64,000 bases of DNA from Anianabacter salinae (GTDB lineage: Bacteria; Pseudomonadota; Alphaproteobacteria; Rhodobacterales; Rhodobacteraceae), in assembly GCF_019061145.1 (NCBI RefSeq), contig NZ_JAHQZS010000003.1, forward strand, positions 419,966 through 483,965, in the 5' to 3' direction. The translations under genes and the position numbers were made by a program. The notes under the pieces are model-generated. The model worked only from the letters and a program-made list of their open reading frames with translations. It did no database searches and was not told where the DNA came from. Below are positions 1 to 10,390 of the stretch, piece after piece (position 1 is the stretch's first letter; every line of letters begins with the position of its first letter).

Positions 1-498
1 CTCGTATTCGGTGTCGCTGTTCCAGGACGCGTCGAGCGCGTCGACCTGATAGGACACCTTGTTGATGCCGACCTGGTAGCGGACGTCATCGAACAGGAAG
101 AATTCCGCTTCGGGGCCGAAATAGGACGTGTCGCCGATGCCCGAGGACTTCAGGTAGGCCTCTGCCAGCTGCGCGGTGCCGCGCGGGTCGCGGTTGTAGG
201 GCTCGCCGGTATCGGGTTCGACCACGGTGCAGTGAATGCACAGGGTCTTTTCGGCATAGAAGGGATCGACGTAGATCGAGTCGGGATCCGGGATAAGCTT
301 CATGTCGGACTGGTCGATCGACTTCCAGCCCGCGATCGACGAGCCGTCGAACATGAAGCCTTCCTCGAGAAAATCCTCGTCGACCTGATCGGACATCAGG
401 GTGACGTGCTGAAGCTTGCCGCGCGGGTCGGTGAAACGGATGTCGACATACTCGATGTCTTCGTCCTTGATCGTCTTAACGACGTCAGCTTTGCTCAT
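1..498 (-). CDS. glnA: Glutamine synthetase type I, N-terminal part (cut by window start)
   Basis: Makes glutamine from glutamate, ammonia and ATP in the cytoplasm; the main ammonium-assimilation enzyme. The 166 residues visible begin MSKADVVKTI and include the typical GSI N-terminal beta-grasp domain (DPRGKLQHVTL near residue 25), the FDGSSIAGW loop near residue 50 and the YFGPEAEFFLF segment near residue 130 that opens the catalytic domain and carries metal-binding glutamate. The catalytic remainder lies left of the window. It is downstream of glnB on the same strand, 75 bases away, the usual alphaproteobacterial glnB-glnA arrangement, so co-transcription is expected. Identity is secure; regulation by adenylylation cannot be judged because that tyrosine is outside the window. 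Confidence 0.96.
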   Translation of the reverse strand, partial: MSKADVVKTIKDEDIEYVDIRFTDPRGKLQHVTLMSDQVDEDFLEEGFMFDGSSIAGWKSIDQSDMKLIPDPDSIYVDPFYAEKTLCIHCTVVEPDTGEPYNRDPRGTAQLAEAYLKSSGIGDTSYFGPEAEFFLFDDVRYQVGINKVSYQVDALDASWNSDTEYE

Positions 499-573
499 CG
501 GTGCATGGTCCTTTGCTGTCCTGTCCCGCTCGGGCGGGCGTTGTGTGGTTTCAGATGGGCGGCGGCGGGCGCG

Positions 574-2597
<2,024 letters not shown>

Positions 2598-2662
2598 TCC
2601 GCCCCGGCGGCGCGAAATCCCCCTCGCCCCCGCGCGCGCGGTTTGCTAAGCGGTGCGGCGAT

Positions 2663-2746
2663 GCGGGTGTGGCGGAATTGGTAGACGCACCAGATTTAGG
2701 TTCTGGCGCCTTTGGCGTGGGGGTTCGAGTCCCTTCACCCGCACCA
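2663..2746 (+). tRNA. tRNA-Leu (anticodon UAG), CCA encoded
   Basis: A class II tRNA. The acceptor arm GCGGGTG (2663-2669) pairs with CACCCGC (2736-2742), followed by A and an encoded CCA. The anticodon arm CCAGA/TCTGG holds loop TTTAGGT with anticodon TAG at 2697-2699. A long variable arm (GGCGCCTTTGGCGTG region) and the T-loop GGTTCGAGTCC are present. The UAG anticodon reads CUA and wobble CUN leucine codons. No integrase or att duplication lies next to it. Confidence 0.96.
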
Positions 2747-2829
2747 GCCCGTCGCGGGCGCCTGTTCGCCCGGCGAATCAGGGTTGATCCCCCGTTTTGC
2801 CCCCTCTAGTAAAGCGCAAATCTCCCGGA

Positions 2830-2846
2830 GGGCGGCTGGGCCGCCC
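2830..2846 (+). promoter_or_regulatory. Hairpin in the tig leader
   Basis: GGGCGGC / GCCGCCC with a TGG loop, ending 23 bases before the tig ATG and followed by CCTTATG. The stem is perfect but there is no long T tract, so it is either a weak terminator for the tRNA transcript or a structured 5' leader of tig. Confidence 0.35.
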
Positions 2847-2869
2847 CCTTATGTATTGTGAGGAATCCC

Positions 2870-4201
2870 ATGCAGGTCACCGAGACCCTCAACGACGGTC
2901 TGAAGCGCGGCTACCATATCACGGTCACCGCCAGCGAGCTTGACGCGAAGGTCAATGAAAAGCTGGCCGAAGCGCAGCCCGAGATCGACATGAAGGGCTT
3001 TCGCAAGGGCAAGGTGCCGATGGCGCTGCTGAAAAAGCAGTTCGGCCAGAAGCTGCTGGGCGAGGCGATGCAGGAAGCCGTGGACGGCGCGATGTCCGAG
3101 CATTTCGAGCAGACCGGCGACCGCCCCGCGATGCAGCCCGAGGTCAAGATGACCAACGAGGACTGGAAAGAGGGCGATGACGTCGAGGTCGATATGACCT
3201 ACGAGGCGCTGCCGGAGATCCCGGAATTCGACGCCTCCTCGATCACGCTGGAAAAGCTGGTGGTCAAGGCGGATGAGACTGCAGTCGACGATGCGCTCAA
3301 GGGTCTGGCCGAGAACGCCCAATCCTTTGACGACCGCGCAGAGGGCGCTGCGGCGGAAGACGGCGACCAGATCGTGATCGACTTTGTCGGCAAGGTCGAC
3401 GGCGAGGCATTCGAGGGCGGTGCGGCCGAGGATTATCCGCTGACGCTGGGCTCGAATTCCTTCATCCCCGGCTTCGAAGAGCAGCTTGTGGGTGCCAAGA
3501 CGGGCGATGACGTGACCGTGACGGTGTCGTTCCCCGAGGAATACGGCGCAAGCCATCTTGCCGGCAAGGAAGCGACGTTCGACTGCACCGTGAAGGCCGT
3601 CAAGGCGCCGAAAGCGGCCGAGATCGACGACGAGCTGGCCAAGAAATACGGTGCCGAGAGCCTCGATGCGCTCAAGGGCCAGATTCGCGAGCGTCTTGAA
3701 GCGGAATACGCCGGGGCCGCGCGCGCGGTGATGAAGCGCCGCTTGCTCGACAAGCTGGACGGGGCGGTCAGTTTTGATCTGCCGCCGTCGCTGGTCGATG
3801 CCGAGGCTAGCCAGATCGCGCACCAGCTGTGGCACGAAGAGAACCCCGAGGTTCAGGGCCACGACCACGCGCATGTCGAGCCGACGGACGAACACAAGAC
3901 GCTGGCCGAACGCCGCGTGAAGCTGGGGCTTCTTCTGGCCGAGATCGGCCGGGTGAAAGAGGTTCAGGTGACTGACGCCGAGATGACGCAGGCGGTGATG
4001 AACCAGGCGCGCCAGTATCCGGGCCAAGAGCGCCAGTTCTTCGAGTTCGTCCAGCAGAACGCCCAGATGCGCCAGCAGCTTCAGGCGCCGATCTTCGAGG
4101 ACAAGGTCGTAGACCACATCTTTGAAGAGGCGACGCTGACCGAGAAGGAAGTGTCCAAGGACGAGTTGCAGGCCGAGGTCGAGAAGCTCGACGAGGAGTG
4201 A
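2870..4201 (+). CDS. tig: Trigger factor, ribosome-associated chaperone and peptidyl-prolyl isomerase
   Basis: Binds the ribosomal exit tunnel and shields nascent chains. The N-terminal ribosome-binding domain shows the [17 protein letters not shown] signature (around residue 45) that docks on L23. The FKBP-like PPIase domain follows (about residues 150-245; [20 protein letters not shown] and the [14 protein letters not shown] segment), then a C-terminal helical arm domain ending in acidic residues. Length 443 residues is normal. The ATG at 2870 has an AGGA at 2861-2864 in front of it; an upstream in-frame ATG at 2858 lacks such support. The gene ends at a strong terminator and is monocistronic as far as visible. 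Confidence 0.96.
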   Translation: MQVTETLNDGLKRGYHITVTASELDAKVNEKLAEAQPEIDMKGFRKGKVPMALLKKQFGQKLLGEAMQEAVDGAMSEHFEQTGDRPAMQPEVKMTNEDWKEGDDVEVDMTYEALPEIPEFDASSITLEKLVVKADETAVDDALKGLAENAQSFDDRAEGAAAEDGDQIVIDFVGKVDGEAFEGGAAEDYPLTLGSNSFIPGFEEQLVGAKTGDDVTVTVSFPEEYGASHLAGKEATFDCTVKAVKAPKAAEIDDELAKKYGAESLDALKGQIRERLEAEYAGAARAVMKRRLLDKLDGAVSFDLPPSLVDAEASQIAHQLWHEENPEVQGHDHAHVEPTDEHKTLAERRVKLGLLLAEIGRVKEVQVTDAEMTQAVMNQARQYPGQERQFFEFVQQNAQMRQQLQAPIFEDKVVDHIFEEATLTEKEVSKDELQAEVEKLDEE

Positions 4202-4225
4202 TCGGTTCCGCCTGACGGATGACAC

Positions 4226-4255
4226 AAAGGCCGCCCTCCGGGGCGGCCTTTTTTC
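4226..4255 (+). terminator. Rho-independent terminator of tig
   Basis: AAAGGCCGCC, a CTCC loop, GGGGCGGCC, then TTTTTT. It lies 25 bases past the tig stop. The A-rich left flank would allow weaker termination on the other strand. Confidence 0.92.
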
Positions 4256-4323
4256 GTCGGTGCCTGTTCACTCTTGCGGCGCTGGAAAGGCAAGGCTGCC
4301 GCGATCTCGCCGCGAGCTGTCCG

Positions 4324-4333
4324 TATCCAGTCC
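4324..4333 (+). promoter_or_regulatory. Shared 10-mer upstream of first Hint gene
   Basis: TATCCAGTCC, 52 bases before the ATG at 4386. The identical 10-mer occurs at 5261-5270, 35 bases before the second Hint gene. It may be a shared promoter or operator element, or a relic of the duplication that made the two genes. Confidence 0.3.
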
Positions 4334-4385
4334 ATATTCGCGTGCGACTACTCTTGCCCTAGGGGAAACTGCGGGGAGTGCGGGG

Positions 4386-5078
4386 ATGGACATGAGTTTC
4401 GAACCTGGCGGATGGACGGCGGACAGATCCTGCTCGACATCCGGCGCGACATCCGGGGCGCCCGATCTGGCTGATCTGGCCAACGTCTCTGATGCGGCGC
4501 AGGGGGCGGACAATAATCCCGGCGTGCCCTGCTTCACCGTCGGCAGTATCATCGCCACCGCGCGAGGCCCGAAGCCCGTCGAAGACGTGCAGCCGGGCGA
4601 GCGCCTGTTGACCCGTGACAACGGATTCCAGCCCGTCCTTTGGGTCGGGCGGCGGCGGATCGGCAAGCGCAAGCTGGCGGCCGAGCCGGATCTCTTGCCC
4701 GTGGTGATCGCCAAGGACAGCCTGGGCGAGGGGGTTCCGAGCCGTGACATGCGCGTCTCGCCCAGTCACGGGCTGCTGTGCAAGGGGTCCGAGGCTTGCG
4801 GGGAAGAGCGGCTTGGAGACGCTCTCGCCCGCGTGGGCGCGCCTGGCATTCGGACCGAACGGGCCGATGCCGTGACCTATGTGCATATCCTGTTCGAACA
4901 GCACGAGATCGTTCTGGCCGATGGGGTCTGGAGCGAGTCGTTCCGGCCGAACTCTGCCCTCATCGCGCGGATGACCGGCGCGCAGCGCGCCGAACTGGTT
5001 GAGTTGTTTCCCGCCCTTGCCGGCGCTGGCGGCGTTGCCTTCAGACCTGCCCGCCAGGTCGTGCCGGCTGTCTTCTAG
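4386..5078 (+). CDS. Hint-domain protein (Hedgehog/intein Hint_2 type), paralogue 1
   Basis: Function unknown. A 230-residue protein with a short low-complexity N-terminus (about 48 residues, Ser/Gly/Asp rich) followed directly by a Hint_2 domain. The domain begins at Cys49 (CFTVGSIIAT), continues with VQPGERLLTRDNGFQPVLWVG, has the block-B-like SPSHGLL with His128, and a late conserved segment YVHILFEQHEIVLADGVWSESF with His173. These Cys and His positions match residues used for the N-S acyl shift in Hint folds. No C-terminal Asn suggests at most N-terminal cleavage, which is inference. No signal peptide is evident. The ATG at 4386 follows GGGGAG; the longer frame from 4260 lies in the terminator-promoter region. 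The next gene is a paralogue. Confidence 0.85.
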   Translation: MDMSFEPGGWTADRSCSTSGATSGAPDLADLANVSDAAQGADNNPGVPCFTVGSIIATARGPKPVEDVQPGERLLTRDNGFQPVLWVGRRRIGKRKLAAEPDLLPVVIAKDSLGEGVPSRDMRVSPSHGLLCKGSEACGEERLGDALARVGAPGIRTERADAVTYVHILFEQHEIVLADGVWSESFRPNSALIARMTGAQRAELVELFPALAGAGGVAFRPARQVVPAVF

Positions 5079-5260
5079 CTGAACACCGTTGCCGTTTGCG
5101 CCCGCATCGACGAACAGGTCATCCGCGCTGGGGATGGCACGTCACGGCGTCCGATTTCTGCCACCGTGCCCGCTTGTTCTGACTGGTAGGCATGTTCGCG
5201 CGACGCAAAAACATCTTTCAATTTTCGTGCTTTAACCCCGTTGGCGCCTGATTGTGTCGC

Positions 5261-5270
5261 TATCCAGTCC
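5261..5270 (+). promoter_or_regulatory. Shared 10-mer upstream of second Hint gene
   Basis: TATCCAGTCC, identical to 4324-4333, 35 bases before the GTG start at 5306. The 227-base gap 5079-5305 otherwise shows no gene; an AT-richer stretch around 5205-5240 is the likeliest promoter area but I could not fix -35 and -10 boxes. Confidence 0.3.
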
Positions 5271-5305
5271 TTGGGTTCAGCGAATGAACCGCAGGGGGAC
5301 ATGCC

Positions 5306-6355
5306 GTGGCGATCCGTGAATTCTTTGCATTCGACAACCAGGCGCTTGTCGTCGACGGCACTTCGCCCTCGCTGGCGCCGGGATCGGCGATCATCAACGA
5401 GAGCGATACGCCGAACGGCACGATCTTTCGCTATACGGCGGGGCAGGGCAGCCGCATCTCACTGAACGATACCGGCGGAAGCTCGAACACCTTCGAGGAC
5501 GACAACGCGGCCAACCATGTCATCGTGAATGGCAAGGGCATGGTGGCGAATGGCCAGACCGTCGAATCCGAGAGCTTCCACACGCTTCAGCAGATCGACG
5601 ACCTCGGCAACCCCGTCGGCGCGCCGATCACGCTGTGGGTGTTCAGCCAGGGCGGTGTCACGCAGAACGTCTGGGGCTTTGGCACCAATGCGGTTCTGGT
5701 CGACGGGGCGCGCTATCAGAAGACCGGCGGCAGCATCACGGGCGGCACCGGCTATGGCAGTTTCGTGCCCTGCTTCACGCCGGGAACCCGTGTGACCACG
5801 ATCACCGGGGAAAAGCCGATCGAGGACATCGTTGCGGGGGACAGGGTGCTGACCCGCGACAACGGCTTTCAGGTGGTGCGCTGGGCCGGACGGCGTGCGG
5901 TGACTGCCCGTGAGTTGGCCACTTCGCCCCGACTGAGGCCGGTGCGGATCGCGCGGGGCGCCTTTGGCGAGAACGTTCCGTCGCGCGACATGCATCTGTC
6001 GCCGCAGCACCGGGTGCTGCTGACCGACCGCAGATGCGGTGTCTATTTCGAGGAAGGCGAGATGTTCGCCCCGGCCGATTTTCTGTGCGGAGTCACGCGG
6101 GGCGTGGCGCGCGATGAGGTGCCGGAGGTGACGTATGTGCATATCCTGTTCGACCGCCACGAGATCGTTCTGAGTGACGGTATGTGGTCGGAAAGCTTCC
6201 ACCCCGGCACCTACAGCGTCGGGGCGATGGGCGCGGCGCAGCGGGCCGAGATCCTGGCGCTGTTCCCGCAGCTTTGCGGTGGGCAGGAGCGCGAGGCCTT
6301 TGGCGCTGCGCGCCCCTCGATCAAGCGGCGCGAGGCAATTCTTCTGGCAAGTTAG
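5306..6355 (+). CDS. Hint-domain protein (Hint_2 type), paralogue 2, with N-terminal beta-rich domain
   Basis: Function unknown. 349 residues. Residues 1-150 form a Gly/Asn/Thr-rich, probably beta-stranded region without a recognised family or signal peptide; a Hint_2 domain starts at Cys156 (CFTPGTRVTT). The domain repeats the landmarks of its neighbour: VAGDRVLTRDNGFQVVRWAG, SPQHRVLL with His235, and YVHILFDRHEIVLSDGMWSESF with His285. The start is a GTG at 5306 because GGGGG at 5293-5297 is correctly spaced and the nearby ATG at 5301 is out of frame. Such proteins are common in marine Rhodobacterales, often with repeat or adhesin-like partners. Autoprocessing at Cys156 would release the N-terminal domain; this is inferred from the fold only. 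Confidence 0.85.
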   Translation: MAIREFFAFDNQALVVDGTSPSLAPGSAIINESDTPNGTIFRYTAGQGSRISLNDTGGSSNTFEDDNAANHVIVNGKGMVANGQTVESESFHTLQQIDDLGNPVGAPITLWVFSQGGVTQNVWGFGTNAVLVDGARYQKTGGSITGGTGYGSFVPCFTPGTRVTTITGEKPIEDIVAGDRVLTRDNGFQVVRWAGRRAVTARELATSPRLRPVRIARGAFGENVPSRDMHLSPQHRVLLTDRRCGVYFEEGEMFAPADFLCGVTRGVARDEVPEVTYVHILFDRHEIVLSDGMWSESFHPGTYSVGAMGAAQRAEILALFPQLCGGQEREAFGAARPSIKRREAILLAS

Positions 6356-6370
6356 GCCTGGTCGAACGTC

Positions 6371-6407
6371 AAGGGGCCGCATCCTTTCGGATGCGGCCCC
6401 TGTTTTC
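6371..6407. terminator. Terminator between convergent Hint gene and rplI
   Basis: AGGGGCCGCATCC, loop TTTC, GGATGCGGCCCCT, then GTTTTCG. It lies between the convergent ends of the second Hint gene and rplI. The T tract is on the plus side, so it mainly ends the Hint transcript. Confidence 0.88.
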
Positions 6408-6428
6408 GTCGTCCGGTTGCGGAAACGA

Positions 6429-7049
6429 TCAGGCGTCGTCGTCGTCGGTGTTTGACCGCGACGGGCGCTGGTCGTCGCCATCGTCGTCCATGCCGGCCGA
6501 GCCGATGTCGTCGAACAGTTCCGCGATCTCGAATTCGGCTTGCGCTTCTTCCTCGGCCGCGAGTTGCTGGATCGACTTGCCCGATGCCTGAAGTTCGGCC
6601 TCTTCGGGCGAGCGTGCGACGTTGATCTCGACCGTCACCTCGACTTCGGGGTGAAGGCGGATGGTCATCTCGTGCAGACCCAGTTCCTTGATCGGCTGGG
6701 GCTGGATGACCTGGCGGCGGTCGATGGTGATACCGCCTTCGCTGACCACGTCCGACACGTCACGGGTCGAGACGGAGCCGTAAAGCGCGCCCGAGTCCGA
6801 TGCGGACCGAATCACGATATACTGCTGGCCGTCCAGCTGTTTGCCAAGCGCCTCGGCCTCCTTGCGGGTTTCGAGGTTCTGGGCTTCGAGCTGCGCCTTC
6901 TGCGATTCGAAGGCCTTGATGTTGTCCTTGGAAGCCCGGAGCGCCTTTTTCTGCGGAAGCAGGAAATTGCGCGCGTAGCCTTCCTTGACGTTCACCACTT
7001 CGCCCATCTGGCCAAGCTTGGCGACACGTTCGAGAAGAATGACTTGCAT
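6429..7049 (-). CDS. rplI: 50S ribosomal protein bL9
   Basis: Binds 23S rRNA near the L1 stalk base. The N-terminal domain [32 protein letters not shown] is the L9 signature, followed by the long connecting helix ([28 protein letters not shown]) and the C-terminal globular domain. At 206 residues it is about 55 longer than the E. coli protein because of an acidic tail ([15 protein letters not shown]), a feature I regard as usual in this group. Last gene of rpsF-rpsR-rplI, 12 bases after rpsR. Confidence 0.97.
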   Translation of the reverse strand: MQVILLERVAKLGQMGEVVNVKEGYARNFLLPQKKALRASKDNIKAFESQKAQLEAQNLETRKEAEALGKQLDGQQYIVIRSASDSGALYGSVSTRDVSDVVSEGGITIDRRQVIQPQPIKELGLHEMTIRLHPEVEVTVEINVARSPEEAELQASGKSIQQLAAEEEAQAEFEIAELFDDIGSAGMDDDGDDQRPSRSNTDDDDA

Positions 7050-7061
7050 GTGCCTGTCTCC

Positions 7062-7289
7062 TTACTTCACGGCGTAGGGCAGAAGGGCGAGGAAGCGGGC
7101 GCGCTTGATCGCGCGGGCGAGTTCACGCTGCTTCTTTGCCGATACTGCGGTGATACGGGACGGCACGATCTTGCCACGCTCAGAGATGTAGCGCTGCAGA
7201 AGGCGGGTGTCCTTGTAGTCGATCTTGGGTGCATTGTCGCCGGAGAACGGGCAGACCTTGCGGCGGCGGAAAAATGGTTTAGCTGCCAT
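7062..7289 (-). CDS. rpsR: 30S ribosomal protein bS18
   Basis: A 75-residue 30S platform protein that pairs with S6. It shows the S18 signature [51 protein letters not shown] single Cys (KVCPFSG) replaces the zinc-type motif. Middle gene of the rpsF-rpsR-rplI operon, with 23 bases to rpsF. Confidence 0.97.
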   Translation of the reverse strand: MAAKPFFRRRKVCPFSGDNAPKIDYKDTRLLQRYISERGKIVPSRITAVSAKKQRELARAIKRARFLALLPYAVK

Positions 7290-7312
7290 GGTTTAGCTCC
7301 TTTTTCTCTGGA

Positions 7313-7702
7313 TCAGCGACGGCGATCGCCGCGGTCGGGACGGTCGCCACGATCAGGGCGGTCACCACGATCACGCTCGTCGCGCTTCTGCATCTGGACC
7401 GAGGGGCCTTCCTCGTGGGCGTCCACCGCGATTGTCATGACGCGCATGACATCGTCGTGGAGGCGCATCAGACGCTCCATTTCCTGCACGGCCGGCGCGG
7501 GCGCGTCGGTCTTGAGGAAGGCGTAATGGCCTTTGCGGTTCTTGTTGATCTTGTAGGCCATCGTCTTGACGCCCCAATACTCGTGCTCGACGACCTTGCC
7601 GCCGTTGTCCGCGAGGATGGTGCTGAAATGTTCGATGAGGCCTTCGGCTTGCGTGTTGGACAAGTCCTGACGCGAAATGAACACATGCTCGTAAAGCGGC
7701 AT
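7313..7702 (-). CDS. rpsF: 30S ribosomal protein bS6
   Basis: Forms a heterodimer with S18 on the 30S platform. The core fold [14 protein letters not shown] ... [26 protein letters not shown] ... RVMTIAVD is standard. The C-terminal tail is a short repeat of DRGDRP units (three near-copies) ending DRRR, encoded by an imperfect GC-rich tandem repeat at about 7316-7375. First gene of the ribosomal operon; a leader of roughly 100 nt precedes it. Confidence 0.97.
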   Translation of the reverse strand: MPLYEHVFISRQDLSNTQAEGLIEHFSTILADNGGKVVEHEYWGVKTMAYKINKNRKGHYAFLKTDAPAPAVQEMERLMRLHDDVMRVMTIAVDAHEEGPSVQMQKRDERDRGDRPDRGDRPDRGDRRR

Positions 7703-7810
7703 GGTCTCTCCATCTTTTTCAAGCGCACTTCACAGGGCATGGCCGTTTGGCCTTCCGCCGGCCGCCCGCGAGAGGTCACGCTGGTCAAGGGGTATACGGA
7801 AGGATGCGGC

Positions 7811-7838
7811 CTTATACAGGGCGACCTCGCCGATGCAA
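7811..7838 (-). promoter_or_regulatory. Candidate rpsF operon promoter
   Basis: On the minus strand TTGCAT (7838-7833), a 16-base spacer and TATAAG (7816-7811). The -10 matches the consensus at five of six positions. It would give a leader of about 100 nt before rpsF. A duplicated GATGCAAG nearby covers the -35 region. Confidence 0.5.
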
Positions 7839-7932
7839 GCGATGATGCAAGGGCATGCTGCAGGGCCATGTTGCCGGGACATTGTGCGGGGTCATGATCC
7901 GGGTCCGTCTTGGAAGTTCCGCGATATCGCGC

Positions 7933-7958
7933 GGAACCGGCCCGAAACTTGCCACGTT
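7933..7958 (+). promoter_or_regulatory. EcfG-like promoter candidate upstream of the gene at 8015
   Basis: GGAAC (7933-7937), 17 bases, CGTT (7955-7958), which fits the published alphaproteobacterial general-stress sigma factor pattern GGAAC-N16/17-CGTT. The -35 half lies in the right arm of an 8-base inverted repeat, GTTCCGCG (7916-7923) / CGCGGAAC (7930-7937). Otherwise the 312-base gap 7703-8014 holds only the rpsF leader and promoter. Whether this organism has EcfG cannot be seen here. Confidence 0.4.
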
Positions 7959-8014
7959 CCGGCAGCACATATGGGAGGAACACCGCTGCCCCCAATGACC
8001 GAGGTTCCGTTCCC

Positions 8015-8659
8015 ATGATCCGTTTTGCCCAGTCCGTTCTCGCCCGCCTGTCCGCCCCGACCAACTTGTCGGTGCGCGAGACCTACTGGGGCTACACGAT
8101 CGAGACGGGCAAGCAGATCCCCCGTCACTACCTGCTGTCGGGGCGGGCGATCTTTCTGGCGCTGTTCTATGCGTCCTGGCTGGTCATGCTGGGCGCCTGG
8201 CTTGCCCTTTTGTCGAGCGTGACTAGTGCGGCGCTGGTGCCGGGTTTCGTGCTGCTGTGGCTGGCTGTGGCCTTTGCGTTCTGGCGGCTGATGCTGCGGC
8301 AGGTCGGCGTCGGCCATATCGTTCAGGTCGATCTTGCACGCGAGACGCTGCGCGTCGGGGCTCGCTGCGGCGACACCAAGGATCAGGAGTGCCAGCACAT
8401 CCCCTTTGGCGAGATCGGCGATCTGGTGATGGAGCATCCGCGTGATCCGGGGGTGCGGCAGGCTCTCAAGCTGCGGCGCAAGCAGGGCGGCGTGCCGGTG
8501 CTGATCGCCACGGGGGACGAGGCGTCGCTGCTGGCGCTGCATGACAGGCTGTCGCACGACCTGACCCCGATCGAGCAGCGCATGGCGTCCTATCGGCAGC
8601 CGCGCACGCAGGCGCGGCCGGTGTTTCCGCCGCTGGGCCCGTCCGAAATCTCTGCTTGA
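8015..8659 (+). CDS. Hypothetical membrane protein with two transmembrane segments and a cytoplasmic domain
   Basis: Unrecognised, 214 residues. Two closely spaced hydrophobic segments (about residues 46-67, AIFLALFYASWLVMLGAWLALL, and 71-92, ALVPGFVLLWLAVAFAFW) are followed by a soluble C-terminal region of about 120 residues with an IVQVDLARETLRVG start, resembling proteins in which a short TM hairpin precedes a PH-like beta domain; that resemblance is an impression. The ATG at 8015 is preceded by GAGG; the longer frame from 7910 would run over the candidate promoter. It stands alone between the rpsF leader and fabD. Confidence 0.7.
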   Translation: MIRFAQSVLARLSAPTNLSVRETYWGYTIETGKQIPRHYLLSGRAIFLALFYASWLVMLGAWLALLSSVTSAALVPGFVLLWLAVAFAFWRLMLRQVGVGHIVQVDLARETLRVGARCGDTKDQECQHIPFGEIGDLVMEHPRDPGVRQALKLRRKQGGVPVLIATGDEASLLALHDRLSHDLTPIEQRMASYRQPRTQARPVFPPLGPSEISA

Positions 8660-8742
8660 CGAAAGCAGGTGCCCCGCGCGCGATTGCGCCGCCGGGCACT
8701 GCGCGTTATCCGCTCTGACACGCCACGCGAGGAGGAGCCGAC

Positions 8743-9684
8743 ATGACCCGTGCATTCATTTTTCCCGGACAGGGAGCGCAGACCATCGGCATGGGCCGGG
8801 CGCTGGCCGACGCCTATCCAGCGGCGAAGGCTGTGTTCGACGAGGTCGATGAGGCTTTGGGCGAGGCGTTGTCGGCGCTGATCTGGGACGGCGAGGCGGA
8901 CGATCTGACCCTGACCCGCAATGCGCAGCCCGCGCTGATGGCCACGTCGATGGCGGCGATGCGCGCGCTGGAAGCGGAGGGCATCGAGGTGACGGCGGCG
9001 GGGTTCGTGGCGGGGCATTCGCTGGGCGAGTATTCGGCGCTGTGCGCGGCGGGCGCGATCTCGCTCGCTGACACGGCGCGCCTGCTGCGGCTGCGCGGTC
9101 AGGCGATGCAGGAGGCGGTGCCGGTCGGTGTTGGCGCGATGGCGGCGCTGCTGGGCCTGGACTTCGAGACGGCGGAAGCGGTGGCGCGTGAGGCGGCAGA
9201 GGGCGATGTGTGCCAGGCGGCCAACGACAACGACCCCGCACAAGTGGTGGTCTCGGGGCACAAGGCAGCGGTCGAGCGGGCGGTCGAGATCGCCAAGGCG
9301 CGGGGCGCCAAGCGCGCGATCCTTCTGCCGGTGAGCGCGCCGTTCCACTGTGCACTGATGGAGCCTGCCGCGCGGGCGATGGCAGAGGCGTTGGACGGCG
9401 TGACGATCGCAGCGCCGAAGGTGCCGGTGGTGGCGAACGTGCGGGCCGCTGCCGTGGACACGCCCGCGGACATCCGGGCCTTGCTGGTGGAACAGGTGAC
9501 GGGCTCGGTCCGCTGGCGCGAGTCTGTGGCCTGGATGGCGGGCGAAGGCGTGACCGAGACCTGGGAGATCGGGGCGGGCAAGGCGCTGTCGGGCATGGTC
9601 CGCCGGATCGACCGCGAGATCGCGGTGCGCAACATCGGCACGCCGGACGAGGTCAGGGCTGCCGTGGAGAGCCTCGGCGCCTGA
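8743..9684 (+). CDS. fabD: Malonyl-CoA:ACP transacylase
   Basis: Loads malonyl groups on ACP for type II fatty acid synthesis. The FPGQGAQ motif (residues 7-13), nucleophile Ser93 in GHSLGEYSAL, and the SAPFHCALM segment with the catalytic His are intact; 313 residues is the family length. A very strong AGGAGGAG precedes the ATG. It heads the fabD-fabG-acpP-fabF block. Its 3' end overlaps the opposing DUF2726 gene by 32 bases, so no terminator separates them. Confidence 0.96.
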   Translation: MTRAFIFPGQGAQTIGMGRALADAYPAAKAVFDEVDEALGEALSALIWDGEADDLTLTRNAQPALMATSMAAMRALEAEGIEVTAAGFVAGHSLGEYSALCAAGAISLADTARLLRLRGQAMQEAVPVGVGAMAALLGLDFETAEAVAREAAEGDVCQAANDNDPAQVVVSGHKAAVERAVEIAKARGAKRAILLPVSAPFHCALMEPAARAMAEALDGVTIAAPKVPVVANVRAAAVDTPADIRALLVEQVTGSVRWRESVAWMAGEGVTETWEIGAGKALSGMVRRIDREIAVRNIGTPDEVRAAVESLGA

Positions 9685-10390
9685 GACGGGCAACGATGGC
9701 GTTGGCAGATGCATCGGGAGACGCATCCGCCTCGATCTCCATCCATTCGGCCCCGGACTTGCGGATGACTTCACGCTTGATTGCATCACGGGCAAAGGCA
9801 CCGCCTTGGTAATGTCCGTGTCCTTGATACTCGACCGCGACCGCCAGGTGACCGGCGCCGTCAATGACTGCAAAGTCGATGCGGCGCGTGTTCAGCTCCC
9901 AGATTGCGGCCTTGGCGGCGCGCTCGTCGTTCGAGACGGGACGCATGATTTCGGCAAGGGACACCTGAGCCATGACGCGGTAGCCGGCCTTGAGGTCGCA
10001 TACACGCCGTTCGATGGCGCTGAACTGGCGATACTCGGATTTGTTCATCAGGGGCTGCGTTCTGAAATCAACAGCGTCCACGATGGCCATTGCCTTTGCA
10101 CGGTGTTCCATACGTTGCCTGTCCTTGTCGGAGATGGCCGACGGGTAGATCACGGTCGGGCGCCAGTGACGGTTTGGGCGGCGCGACGCTGACGAAGACG
10201 TTCGGCGTGGTCCTCCGCTGCGTCTTCTGGCGGGTGCGAAGAGCGCACTTGTGAGAATAAGAAATGCGCCAAACACGAAGCATGCGACGATCAAGTTGCG
10301 CGTCTCGCCACTGAGACCTGCAGGTAGCAGACTGTCCAGAAAGGACGGTTGTGCAGTGAACTGTGTCTCTACGGAAATGAACTTCGCCAC
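9653..10390 (-). CDS. DUF2726 (PD-(D/E)XK nuclease-like) membrane-anchored protein
   Basis: About 245 residues. The N-terminal part has one hydrophobic segment (LIVACFVFGAFLILTSALF, near residue 35) and a basic linker. The C-terminal DUF2726 domain starts at PLMNKSEYRQF and contains EIMRP, then RIDFAVIDGAGHLAVAVEYQG, a D...E arrangement typical of this PD-(D/E)XK-related family, often linked to nucleic-acid processing. The GTG at 10390 is favoured over a TTG at 10408 because GGAAGG lies 8 bases before it. It is oriented against the fab genes on both sides and its stretch is visibly less GC-rich than its neighbours, suggesting an insertion. Activity is unproven. Confidence 0.78.
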   Translation of the reverse strand: MAKFISVETQFTAQPSFLDSLLPAGLSGETRNLIVACFVFGAFLILTSALFAPARRRSGGPRRTSSSASRRPNRHWRPTVIYPSAISDKDRQRMEHRAKAMAIVDAVDFRTQPLMNKSEYRQFSAIERRVCDLKAGYRVMAQVSLAEIMRPVSNDERAAKAAIWELNTRRIDFAVIDGAGHLAVAVEYQGHGHYQGGAFARDAIKREVIRKSGAEWMEIEADASPDASANAIVARLRRRGSPRQP

